A DNA stretch of 64,000 nucleotides from positions 37,503,759 through 37,567,758 of the forward strand of contig CAIIXF020000009.1 in the NCBI GenBank assembly GCA_903813345.2, read 5' to 3'. Made by a program: the position numbers and the translations under genes. Numbering within the stretch: the first letter of the stretch is position 1; each line of letters opens with the position of its first letter. The stretch is from Owenia fusiformis. Its lineage: Eukaryota; Annelida; Polychaeta; Sabellida; Oweniidae. This document shows positions 1 to 11,100 of this stretch, one piece after another. The notes under the pieces were generated by a model, which did no database searches, had not been told where the DNA came from, and saw only the letters and a program-made list of their open reading frames with translations.

Positions 1-426
1 TTTTTGGCTAAAAGGTCACCCAGAAGTTCTGAAAAACATTTGGATATGACAGATACAGGCAAACCAAATCATGAGGAGATGGGGATAAAAGATTGATAGT
101 TTTTAAGTTAATTTTGGAGTTTTACTTCTATGTGAATATAAAACGATGTGCAAATTATGCCAAGACACTGTCGTATCATACTCGAGTCTCTTGCCAATTC
201 TTGGCTAGAAGTAATTCCATCTGGAACACCATGAACTATTGTAAAATATTTAGCCGCCGTTCAATAAATTTAAGCAATACTCTAAAAACCGTCCTATTAA
301 TATTTCAAGAATTGAAATGGTAACAGCTTGTCTTGTTGATGAGATAATGAACGTTTTCATTTAAAATAGACGTCGTCCCATTCTCCATTTTGAAAGCATG
401 CCTTATTTCCGCTATAGCGAAAAGAC

Positions 427-574
427 AAGATGGCCGCAAAATGGTTTAAAAAAAAAAAAGATGGCCGCGCTTGTTATAAAATATTTTGTTCAGTTTTATT
501 TTAATTTTTGTGAGTAAATATCCTGTGAAGTAGACGAATGTATGAACTAGGACTGCATGTTAAGATCAATGAAG
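427..574 (+). promoter_or_regulatory. Possible promoter with paired YY1-like motifs and a 5' non-coding exon
   Basis: The 11-mer AAGATGGCCGC occurs twice, at 427-437 and 458-468. It resembles the YY1-type element often found just downstream of metazoan transcription starts. About 100 bases further on, GAAG|GTGAGT (exon end 574) is a good splice donor, so a non-coding first exon on the + strand is plausible. The stretch 470-574 contains short ATGs closed quickly by stops, so it is not coding. Which gene it would serve is unknown; the carrier gene starting at 5150 is one candidate. This is inference from motifs only. Confidence 0.25.
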
Positions 575-660
575 GTGAGTTTATTATGTTTACATAAATA
601 AAAATAAGACGGCTGGGCAATTTAAAGGGAAATTCAAAACAAAATAGAGTGTCTTATTTA

Positions 661-697
661 TATTCTATGGCCTGGCACACTCAGTGGCCATAGAATA
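661..697. repeat. Short perfect hairpin
   Basis: TATTCTATGGCC at 661-672 is followed at 686-697 by its exact reverse complement, leaving a 13-base loop. It lies immediately before the TA-flanked inverted-repeat element at 704. It may be the end of another small element or a preferred insertion site. No function is claimed. Confidence 0.5.
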
Positions 698-703
698 TGG
701 TTA

Positions 704-1094
704 GAGTCCATTTCACTGCTTCATTTCGTCAGTAGAACGGCAAAAATAAGAAATTGGGAGACCATTGTGCAATAATATATGGAAAAGTATATTCATAATG
801 TACATGAATGACATTTGTATATTTCAGATTTTTTAGTTTTTTGTGCAATAAGCCTGTGCCGTCTTGTAATTTGAAGAATTTCAGCCATGTTAATCTTATT
901 GAAAATAACATGGCAGAGAAGCATCCAAATATAAGAGGCCACACACTTCATAAGCTAAACTAGAAGCAATCCAAGATATACAAATGTCATTCATGTACAA
1001 TAGGAATATATTTTTCTATATATTATTGCAAAATGATATTTTGATTTCTTATTTTTTAGCTTTTACTGACGAAGTTAAACAGTGAAATGGACTC
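704..1094. mobile_element. Fold-back MITE with TA target duplication
   Basis: About 140 bases at the left (704-845) recur in inverted, diverged form at the right (about 965-1094). The outer ends GAGTCCATTTCACTG and its reverse complement are both flanked by TA (702-703 and 1095-1096). TA duplication and AT-rich inverted arms fit a non-autonomous Tc1/mariner-type element. There is no transposase. The small open frame on the - strand across 729-944 is just the arm sequence and is not a gene. Confidence 0.6.
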
Positions 1095-1528
1095 TAGTCG
1101 TATCAACTTATCAAGGCGGTTTGTTTATTTTTTGTTTCTTTTCATGTGTGGTCCGAAGGGGGTTCCGAAAGTTCTGATTTCGTGAGACAAAAATCCAATT
1201 CCGAACTGATTCAGGCACAGCCCTTTGAAAACATGGCTGAGTGACAAGTCATGTGACATCAACTAGTAACTAGACATGTGATCAGACGTGTGACTGGCAA
1301 AATGTACAATCTAAATTTCAAAGAATTCTAAGATCCATATCGGTATGTTGTTGCCTTCATTGCCATGTTTGGCTGAGTTCCACAATGCAACCTTGTCCGA
1401 TAGATGACATAGAACATACTGTTAGTAGATACATGGTTACATCACATCATTTCGTTATTTTATCCATATGATTGAACTGCTTCCCAGAAAAGTTGGGCGA
1501 GTCCCACTACGGTAGACTATATCCTATT

Positions 1529-1551
1529 TAGTCTGAATTATATTCAGACTA
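1529..1551. repeat. Short hairpin
   Basis: TAGTCTGAAT at 1529-1538 and its reverse complement at 1542-1551 form a tight 10-bp stem. It resembles the hairpin at 1832-1858 in base composition and belongs to the repeat-rich flank of the fold-back element at 1890. Confidence 0.4.
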
Positions 1552-1831
1552 TAAGGCACCTATGTTAAAGTTTGGTAATTTTAAATATTTGTTTACATAG
1601 GAAGTGCTATTCAAAATGGCCGATTGGGTAAAATTAATTTGCACATTTGTTACTTCAACTAGCTTTATTTCCACTTGACAATATGCTGTGTTACTTTTTA
1701 TTACATTTAATTGCACCTTACTACTTAATTGAGATTTTGTAATGTTTATTTTACTGAAGAAATGGTTCCTCTAATTGATAATTTTGTGCAAAAAATTTCA
1801 CTGCAATTTCCACAGGAAAGTAGTACATCAT

Positions 1832-1858
1832 AACAGACTGACTTCTAGTCAGTCTGTT
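1832..1858. repeat. 12-bp perfect hairpin
   Basis: AACAGACTGACT at 1832-1843 is followed after three bases by AGTCAGTCTGTT at 1847-1858. A related arrangement (CAGACT ... CAGTCTGTTG) occurs near 36165-36200, so this is probably the end of a dispersed element rather than a chance palindrome. Confidence 0.45.
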
Positions 1859-1889
1859 GGATACATACTACCCACTACGGGTACCCTTA

Positions 1890-2883
1890 CAGTTGGGGAC
1901 AAAAATAAATAAATGACAGGTCGATTTTCGATCACCATTTCCTAATTATGGTGGTCTGAAAGCCCATAATTTCCAATATTGTCTAGATACATATCCCTTA
2001 AGGTCTCATGGAAGTTAACAGGAAGTGACAAAACAAAAAATGACAAAGCCATGCTGGATTTTGAAAATTTTTTGAACCAAGATAACAGAGTTCTGTTTGG
2101 ACCTCCAGTCAGTTTAACTAGTTCCACATATCATTTACATGACCAGGAACACAGTTGAAATGGTCAGAATGACCATAAACATGATAGAATAACCTTTTCA
2201 GCCCTCTGAAAATGTGACTAAAAAATAGCTAAGAGTAGGTGCTCAGGAAAGGTCACTGAACAGAATATTTTGACTTTTTCAGAAAATGTGCCCAATATAT
2301 TGCTCTAAATGATACAATTCAAAAAAATTTGATATCATTCTTAGAAAAAGAAAAAATTGAAAAAAACTGAATTGAAAATCGATCTATTTTCCTTTTTACT
2401 ACAGCCATTATTGTTTCAGACGATTTTTTTAAATTTCAAAGATTGTGTCATTTAGAGCAATATATTGGACACATATTCTGAAAAAATCAAAAGATTCTGT
2501 TCATTGACCTTTCCTGAGCACCTACTTTTAGCTATTTTTCAGTCACATTTTCAGAGGGCTAAAAAGGTTATTTTATCATGTTTATGGTCATTCTGACCAT
2601 TTCAATTGTGTTCCCGGTCATGTAAATGATATTTGGAACTAGTTAAACTGACTGGAGGTCCAAACAGAACTCTGTTATCTTGGTTCAAAAAATTTTCAAA
2701 ATCCAGCATGGCTTTGTCATTTTTTGTTTTGACATTTCCTGTTAACTTCCATGAGACCTTAAAATTTGTATATTTTACATTTTGTATAATCTCATCCACT
2801 GATTTATGTAAATTCTCTTATTTTTAACATGGGAAATCCTCACTTCAGCAAATCCACCTGTCATTTATTTATGTCCCCAACTG
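1890..2883. mobile_element. 1-kb fold-back Tc1/mariner-type element
   Basis: The element begins with CAGTTGGGGACA at 1890 and ends with the reverse complement at 2883. TA lies on both sides (1888-1889 and 2884-2885), the usual Tc1/mariner target. The arms (roughly 1890-2345 and 2420-2883) are near-identical over long stretches and meet around a short AT-rich centre. The opposite-strand open frames at 1942-2127 and 2633-2827 begin with the same residues because they are the two arms; they are not genes. Segments near 1925-2000 and 2770-2850 do not match, so one arm has diverged or recombined. No transposase is present. Confidence 0.75.
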
Positions 2884-3099
2884 TAGTGAACTTATTTTGT
2901 TATGCAGATCAGTGCTCATACATTCTCATAATCAATTGATTTTGAACAAGTATTTAAAATTTCATTTTAGCTTCACCTTAGTTTTGACAGTAAAAATATA
3001 TAGGCTTAAGACTAGAGAAAGGAAAAATCATAAAATGAATGAAGTTTTTTGAACGTCACCATATTGATGTCATTTTATCACTAAAATATAGAGTTATAC

Positions 3100-3244
3100 C
3101 TTCATCTGTAATGTCATCTACGAAGTCCTCTTCATCACTGAAGTCGATGTCACTATCGATCCCGTTTTCTTGCATTGCTCGGTCGCTAGATTCACTTTTA
3201 GTGTGACCTCTCCCGCCACCAGCTTCTGTCCAGTTGTCGTCCAT
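3100..3244 (-). CDS. Probable first coding exon of an unidentified gene
   Basis: On the - strand an ATG at 3244-3242, in good start context (CAAGATGG), opens a 48-residue segment starting MDDNWTEAGG. It is rich in Asp and Glu, with a run like DIDFSDEEDF. It ends at a splice donor, GAAG|GTATAAC, so coding ends at 3100 in phase 1. Its base composition is much less AT-rich than the surroundings, as for the other real exons here. I do not recognise the protein; an acidic, Ser-containing N-terminus is typical of many nuclear or adaptor proteins. No downstream exon was found in 1-3099, so the rest lies beyond the window or is too short to see. The carrier gene starts 1.9 kb away on the other strand, a divergent arrangement. 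Confidence 0.45.
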
Positions 3245-5149
3245 CTTGAAAACGAAGAGGGAACATGTGGCATGACGAAAAATCACAATAAATAAATCAA
3301 TATTATTTAGTATATAGTATGGCAGACATGTTATATTTTATTGATAAATTACATGGTTATACATTGTTTCTAGTAGAGATAACTAGTAGAGAAATTAAGG
3401 AAAATATCAAAACAAATGAGTAAAATCTCGGTAAAATGTAAACAATAATTTTTCTAAAACTTTTTGGACATCGCGTGGTAGAAAAAATATTTGAGGAGTG
3501 AATAATTCAGAAAATTTGATTGGGTATTTATTCAAGGACGTTTGTAGAGGTGAGATAAAGATGTCGTTTTTCTTTTTACAACACATATTTGTCGAATAGA
3601 TGCATTCATACAATGATCCTTCTTGTGATTATTATAATAAATTGTAATTTAAGGGCTATGTCAAATGGTTATCCATGTTTAGATATGATTGATGATGAAA
3701 TGTAGCAGAAATAATTGTTCAAATAATCATTTTGATTTTTCAAGATGTAAAAACTAAAGTGAAAGTGAAACCAAAACTTGGCAAAAGTACCAGTCAGTCC
3801 AAGACAAGACAATCTCAGGTTTTGGTCTTGCAAACCTTCCATAGAACCTTACGTTATATTTGAAGAGCAAAATTACTGAAATGAGATAACATGTAGTTTC
3901 TTCTATATGCTCGTTGTACTTGGAAATAATACCCAAAGTTGATGGTGGACATTTTGAAATAATAGCTTAGCTAATTCAAACAATTAAGATCTATAGCCGC
4001 AACTTTGAGAGAACGTTTAGGCTGGTGTTTAGAATACTATTGGGATGAAAAATATGTACATAGCTAGCGCTGATCTTTTTCGTCTTTTGAAATATTATGT
4101 GTGGTTCTATTGTATAGGCACAAGACCAAAATGTAAAGATGGTCTCGATACTAGATTAAGTCTGAGGAGGATTGGATCCTTGGGTTGGGTCCTATTCCCA
4201 GGGTTCCAACTCAATATTTTAAACTCCAAGCAATTTGAATTTATTCAGTGCTGATTTCTCAAGCAAAGAGCACATTGTACATGTAAATGAACTGCAAGGA
4301 GAATGCCAGGGAGAATGGCCGATGATATTCTAGCAATATGGATGACACCAAAGAGGATTGGCTCCTGGGGTTCCAGCTCGATATTCTGCCATATTTGGAG
4401 TAATGTCATGATTTCAATATTCAAGATTAAACAGCTGCCATTTTTCACTTCAGAAATTGAATCGCCAGTTTTGGTCTTCCTTCCGAACAAAAAATTTCAA
4501 TGCACACACCTCGCAGTTTATTTGTGTGTTCTTTGTCATAGGAATCAGTACTGAACAACTTGTTTGAAGATTACAAATATTGAGTTGGAACCCAGTGGGA
4601 TCCAATCCTCCTTGGACAAAAATCTAGTTGTTGTCTGATAGTAGTAACCTGGATACAAAATCATAATCATTGATCCAAAAGATTTGAACTTCTATCTTGA
4701 AATCTTCTTGATGAAATTTTTTGTATGGAAATAAGACCAAAACTCACGATCCAAATTTTGAAGTAATCTTTTTTTGTAATCACGCCATGATTCCATATAT
4801 GGTAGAATATGGAGTTAGAGCCCTGGGAGCCAATTCTCCTTGTAGTCAGTCATGATTCTAGCTTCTATTTACAAATGCATGTTTCTGTCATCACTACTGT
4901 AGTTGATTGTTTTAATCATTTGCTTGTATGATCACATGAAAATGAAAGCCACTTCTTCAAATGTTTTCAGAAATTGGTTGACCATCATTGAGATACTAAG
5001 CTAGCCTATATAGGCTTACCCAAGATGATGCATACATATAAGCTTAGTACATATAACCTATGGCTCTGATGCATCTAAGTACAACTTAAAAGGGGACCTG
5101 TATATCTAAAGTTGCACCAGATTTAAACACAAGGCAATGAACAGTGATA
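3245..5149. other. Region between divergent genes, with imperfect inverted repeats
   Basis: No gene is supported in this stretch. From about 4090 to 4850 a motif resembling AGGATTGGATCC followed by GGGTTCCAACTC recurs twice forward (near 4165-4215 and 4350-4390) and twice inverted (near 4575-4620 and 4795-4845). This looks like a degraded fold-back element. The carrier's 5' UTR acceptor probably lies shortly before 5138, where an in-frame stop precedes the start codon. Confidence 0.35.
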
Positions 5150-8100
5150 ATGGTTGGTTACCATCCCACAAAGTATGAGTTGACCAAAAGAGATCATGCA
5201 ATTTCTGGTGCCGTCAGTGGGGTCATCACACGTGCCATGTGTCAGCCACTAGATGTCATTAAAATACGATTTCAGGTAAATAACCAGTGTGATATCATGA
5301 AAAAATTATTAGTTTGACCAATTTAGACATATCTGTATTATGAATCTAAATTAACAACTCTAATTAATATAAGATATTGTAGACTTTTTTGATATTTCTT
5401 TTTTGTTATCACATTTATTCCTTCTCATTTTTTACTGCCTCTTTAATTAGACAGATTCAAACTTTTTTAATTAGCGCAATGGTAAACCTGCATTTACAAT
5501 GGTGCATTTACCATCCTTCTTCTTTAATTGGAAAAATATTTCAATTGAAAAATAATTTTTAAAAAAGCAGAATAACAGATTATTTTTTATGAGTTCCTCA
5601 AGTGAACTATACCATACTTCTAATAAACACACATCAACAAAGTGTTTTCATTGTTAACCAAAGATTTGAAAAGTGAATCTTAATAATGTCTGGTTTATCA
5701 TATAAAGTCCTTATTAAATACCCAAGTATTTTATCTACCTTGTCAAAGTTTGATCTAATATGTGCATATGTAGACTCTTAGAGCTAAGAGCATGTACAAT
5801 TATTTCTTATTAGTGATATGAGCACTGAATGCTCTTGTACACCAAGGGGTATCTAGCACTATAATATTAATTTCAAAGATATAAAAAATGTTTGGGGAAT
5901 TGATCTCATTCATAATGCATTTTATTAAATGTTACAGTTACAGATTGATCCAATTAAACCGTCACATAGTTCAAAATACCATGGAATAAGACAGGCCATA
6001 AGTTGTATTGTAAAAGAAGAAGGTGTCTTAGCTCTGTGGAAGGGGCACACTCCTGCTCAGTGCCTCTCTGTAGTATATGGCTGTGTTCAGGTGTGTAACT
6101 ACTTTGATGCACGATGCAAACTGTTTGGATCAGTGTAAGTTTTCTTTTCATCATTATACAAAAGAAAGCAAGAAATTGGACCTAAACATAAAGAAGGCAA
6201 TTTTGAAATGATTTTGCTTCATGATTTTGATCGGAAATATTGGTTGAAAATCAAGATGACTTGCACTGTGAACAAACAATTGCATCTAAAATATGATCTG
6301 GATAGAAAGTGCCATGGTCAGTTTTCATTTTATAACTTCAAAGGCAAACTAATCTGTTTGTTTGATGGAACAATACATCACTAAATTATGTAACAATAAA
6401 GTAAAAAATGGCTTCTGAAATTTTTAATGAAAACTGACCATACACCAAAACTTTCTATCGAGGGGGTATTCTGTAATAAAACTCAAATATGCTTCTTTTT
6501 TAGTTACAAACAGAACCCATATCTAAAGCACCGAAATCAAAATATTACAGTATCAGACAATCATTCAGGTCTATAATACGGGAAGAGGGGTATCAAGCTT
6601 TGTGGAAAGGCCATTTAACGGCACAGTTGTTCACAGTTGTATATGGCCCTGCTACGGTAAGCTAGTAGGATAAGATGGGAATATGGGAGGGTAGGGCTAC
6701 TACCACTGTGAATGGAAGCCCTGGGAAAGATTCACCATATGGCACAGTGCTCTCCTTAGGTTTTTCTCATCAGCTTGCTTATTTCTTATTTTATCTGTTT
6801 TGTTTTTATGCATTAACATGTACAGTAAAACCTGTCTAAATGGAATACCTTTGGTACTTCTAAAAAGTGTTCCACTTGGGAGGTGGTTCATATGTAGCAT
6901 TGTCATTTGGTCTCAAATAGTGCTCTATTAACAGAAGTGTTCCACCTTTAGAGGGGTTCCACTTTACAAGTTTCATTGTACATTTACATAACTGGACATT
7001 GGAAAAGTGGGGTCTGTCTTGCCTCATTGTCAACCTTGACCCAGGTTAATAACTCTTGAAGTGGAACAACACCAAAGTGGAACATTTTTTTATGTTAAAG
7101 GCTGTGTTGTTAAGTCGGATACTTACCACATTGGTTCTCTTATGCTTTTTCCAGATTCATGTCATCGTAACACTAGCAACACTTACAATTGAACTAAATA
7201 TCATAATAATAATAATTATGTAAGTTCTATCATTTATTTATATTCTAACAATTGCGTATAATACACATTTATTTAAAAAAATTACCCCCAGTAATAGACT
7301 GTGAGCCATTCTGTAGAAGTGCTCTAGAAATGCAACCTTCCTTACATGAAAGGTTACACATTCCAACCTATTTCAAACCATCTGTATGATTATACTAGAC
7401 ACTTTCTGGGTAGTTGGACTTTCTACAGGGGTGGCAGACGGTCCTCAGACCAATTAATACCCCTACCCCCAAAAAACCATGGGGGTACTTTAATACCACC
7501 CAATAAAAAGAATACTAATGCATGTCAGATATTCATTGTTTTATATTGGGTAGGGCATGTTATGGTTAATAAGTGCCAGAAATTTCCAATCTCTAACTTA
7601 TATGGTTACCATAGTAACAGTATTTATATCTCGAAATATTCTCAATTTGACCCACTCCCAAATGTGTCCCTTTGTTCTCAAAGTGAAATATTTCAAAATC
7701 TGTTTGGATTTTATGGCTGCTACTTTGTCAAAATTTGTAATATTATGTCTGTATTAACACTAAAACACTTAAAAGTTGATATAATGATCCTATAAATCAA
7801 TAATATTTATCAAATATAGTCACACATAGCTGCTTTCAGGGAAAAGTGGGCGTGGCACTTTTTGGTACTTGTGCGCTTGTTGCAGCATTAAATGAAAAAT
7901 GCAGATTACATCAACAATAATTGACATTTAATTAGCATCTACTAATGTTGTGTAACATTGTAATATGTTCATTATCATTATTAGACACTTTAAATATTTT
8001 ATATAAGTGTTATCCTGACCCTTCCCTATCATAGGTCATCAATGGTCAAATGAACTTTTACTTTAAGTCTTATAGGGTCCTCGGTCTTTTAAGCCTGTCA

Positions 8101-11100
8101 AGAGTCAAGTCTTACTTATTCATTGACTTGTTCCTAGAATATGAATGGATAAGTTCAAGTCATCTAGAGCTATTCAAGTCATCTATGCTTGTTCAACAAT
8201 GTTCAATATTTAGAACCATTTTACCATGTTTACTGCAATTGAAAAGTAATGAACAGTTCAATCCTTTTGGTATGATATTTGATGCTAGTGTGAATTGCAT
8301 AACATTTATGATTAAACTTAAATGAACTTATTTAACTCTGGCTATTAACCCTTCCCTAATATCCTTCACATAACCTCTAAATCATCTTCATATCCATGGC
8401 CTAAATTGGGAAGGAGGGAGGGGTTACAAATAGTGACGAGGATAATTTGAATCAAAGCAAGAAGACGTAATACTCAAAACTAGAAAGATTGGAGACCATT
8501 TATACCCTTCCTAATATTTTGCCTTATACATAACACTAAAATATATTTTGTCAGACACTTGCTGATTCTTTTATCAATACCTCAACATCAGGCAATGCAT
8601 GATCTATCCAATGGATTAAAGATTATACTTGATTCTAATATGGCAAAATTAATTTTTCGTATGAATTGCATAGAGCATCATTTTGCAGTTATAATAAAAT
8701 GCATCCATTCATTCATTGGCTCATAGTTAACAAAAAAGCTATTGTCTGGAAGGTACAGTATAATTTCTATTAGTATTTAGCAAAATAATTGCAAGATAAA
8801 CAATTTACACATGTTTCTGATATGCTGTATTTTCAATGATTCCTTCAATAGTGGTTCGGTATATGTTTTTGAAATACTTCATATAATTCCTAAACAAATC
8901 TGTTTAGTGTATGAAATCAAAGTAGATACATTTGTCCCATACTTGGATATGTTTCAGATACATATAGCAGGTTTATAAATACTTATATTTTCATCAGCGG
9001 GCAGGTATAGCTAATGTCCCTGCCTGAGAGGGCAGATATATTACACCTGCCCACTAAGTCATAATCATCATTTGTGTATGATTAGCAATGAGGGAAGTAG
9101 CATACTTAATACATATGTTAATAATCAATGATTCGAGAATATGTGGATGAATACTTAAAAAAACAGTAGAATCCTCCTAAGGCCAAGAAAACAAAATTAG
9201 TCATGAATACATTCATTTGGTTGTATTCTTTCTAACTCTGGCCAATTGAACAATGTGAACCAGATAAGAAAGATTGATATGGGATAAACAGATAATCATA
9301 TAGTCAGTTCATGCTATTAGGATTATCCCTTGGCGAATATAATGTATCTTCCCTCAGGACCTAAGGCCTTTGGCCAATAGAAAATATCTTCCCTCGGGAC
9401 CTACGACCCTCGACCAGATATATTATATTGGCCTCGGGATAATTCCAATACCCTGAACCTCATAGAGGATAATCTCTATTCGTCTTCATCAATTATTATT
9501 ATACATATAAATCGGGATATAAATATAACCTATAGTAAGAAATTACATTCTCTAACCAGTAATATTTAATTTTAAAATTGGTAAATGATGATTATGTCAC
9601 AATAGAATTGATGACCATGATTTATTTGAGAATAAAACAGACAAAACAAAGGCTAACAAAAATCTTTAAAAATTTGGGTAAAACATAAATATTTTAAAAT
9701 TGCTTGTTTTTCATCATTATTACTTCGATCTCCAAACCCCAAAAATTGAGTGTTACAAATTGTTTCAAGATAAAGTATGCCTAATTTCATGAGCAAACTA
9801 GTAATCTTGTTGGATATTTTTCCTCGACAATGCCTTATCTAATTCATCTATATACAAACTACTAGATTCCAAATGCTATTTTATTTTTATGGGTGTTCAT
9901 GAAATGGGTGTTCATGAAAGTAACACTAAACATCAATTTTGTCATAAACTGAACAATGCAGCTAATTGATTCTCCCATCTAAGCAACAGAGCCTGTTTTA
10001 ATATATTGTAATTTCAAAATTGCCCCTAATGAAGTTCTTCAATCAAATCTAAAATGGACACAACTGGTAATATATTTATACCATATGAGTAGAATGTTTG
10101 TTTCTTTCAAATTCATGCTTTCGTTAGAAACATGGATATCACTAATTCATAGTTTTGATCCATATTTAAAATGGTGTGCATTATATATGAGGTTTAATTA
10201 ATGGGAAGTTTTTAATACAGGGAAATACAATATATCTGAGGGAAATACAATATACCTCCCCGAGCAGGGGTTGAGGGTAGAATATTGTATTTCCCAAGGG
10301 TTATACCTTGTACCCAAAATTATTTATCATATACTAATATACGAAAATATGAGAAATTGCACAGAATGAAATTCCTGCAGGGGATTTCTGAGCAGGTGAT
10401 AAACCTGGTGATACATAGAGATTATCCTATATGAGGTTCAGGATATTGGAACTATCCCGATTCAAATATAATATATCTGCCCAAGGGCGATTATGACGGA
10501 GTGGGCAGATATACCATCGCTACTACGCTCACAACAGAACGTAAAGCTATATCTGCCCGCTGATGAAAATATAAGTTCACCTAACCTAAGGCATCAATTA
10601 TATTCATGCATTTTATTTACCTATAACACTAAGTATAGGATAAATAACTTTTACTGACAAATTATATAAGTGCATGATTACATTAGTCACAACTACTCAC
10701 TAAAAGGTAACTTATTGCATGAAGAAATGTAATTCTTCATGAAGATTTCAAATATGATATCACTTATTTGACTGAATTTTGAATTTTTAATGATGTAAAG
10801 CAAGCTTATTTCTACTTGCATCTAAGTCTATTTCATTGTATAAGTCAACAATTAATAAGGCAAATACATATCACTGGCTTCCCTGATTCATTTAGATTCC
10901 TTGCACTTTTAAAATCATCAATAATTCATATAGGGTTGAACTATCGAATAATGAAAACGTTGCAAATGATGTGATAGAAGTTTTTATACTATTTAGCTTG
11001 GAAATATTGCTGATATAGTTTTAATGTGATTTTAGGAGATTAAATGTTCTACTGAGGAACTTTGATTATAATGTACAATTTACTAGGATCTTTAACTTTC

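Noticed and set aside
1615-1626. ATGGCCGATTGG followed by GTAAAA as a four-codon first exon
   Set aside because: Too short to distinguish from chance and no downstream exon was found.
7346-7795. 149-residue open frame, duplicated on the other strand at 12187-11960
   Set aside because: It lies in the arms of an inverted-repeat element, the second copy is broken into two frames, and no protein family is recognised.
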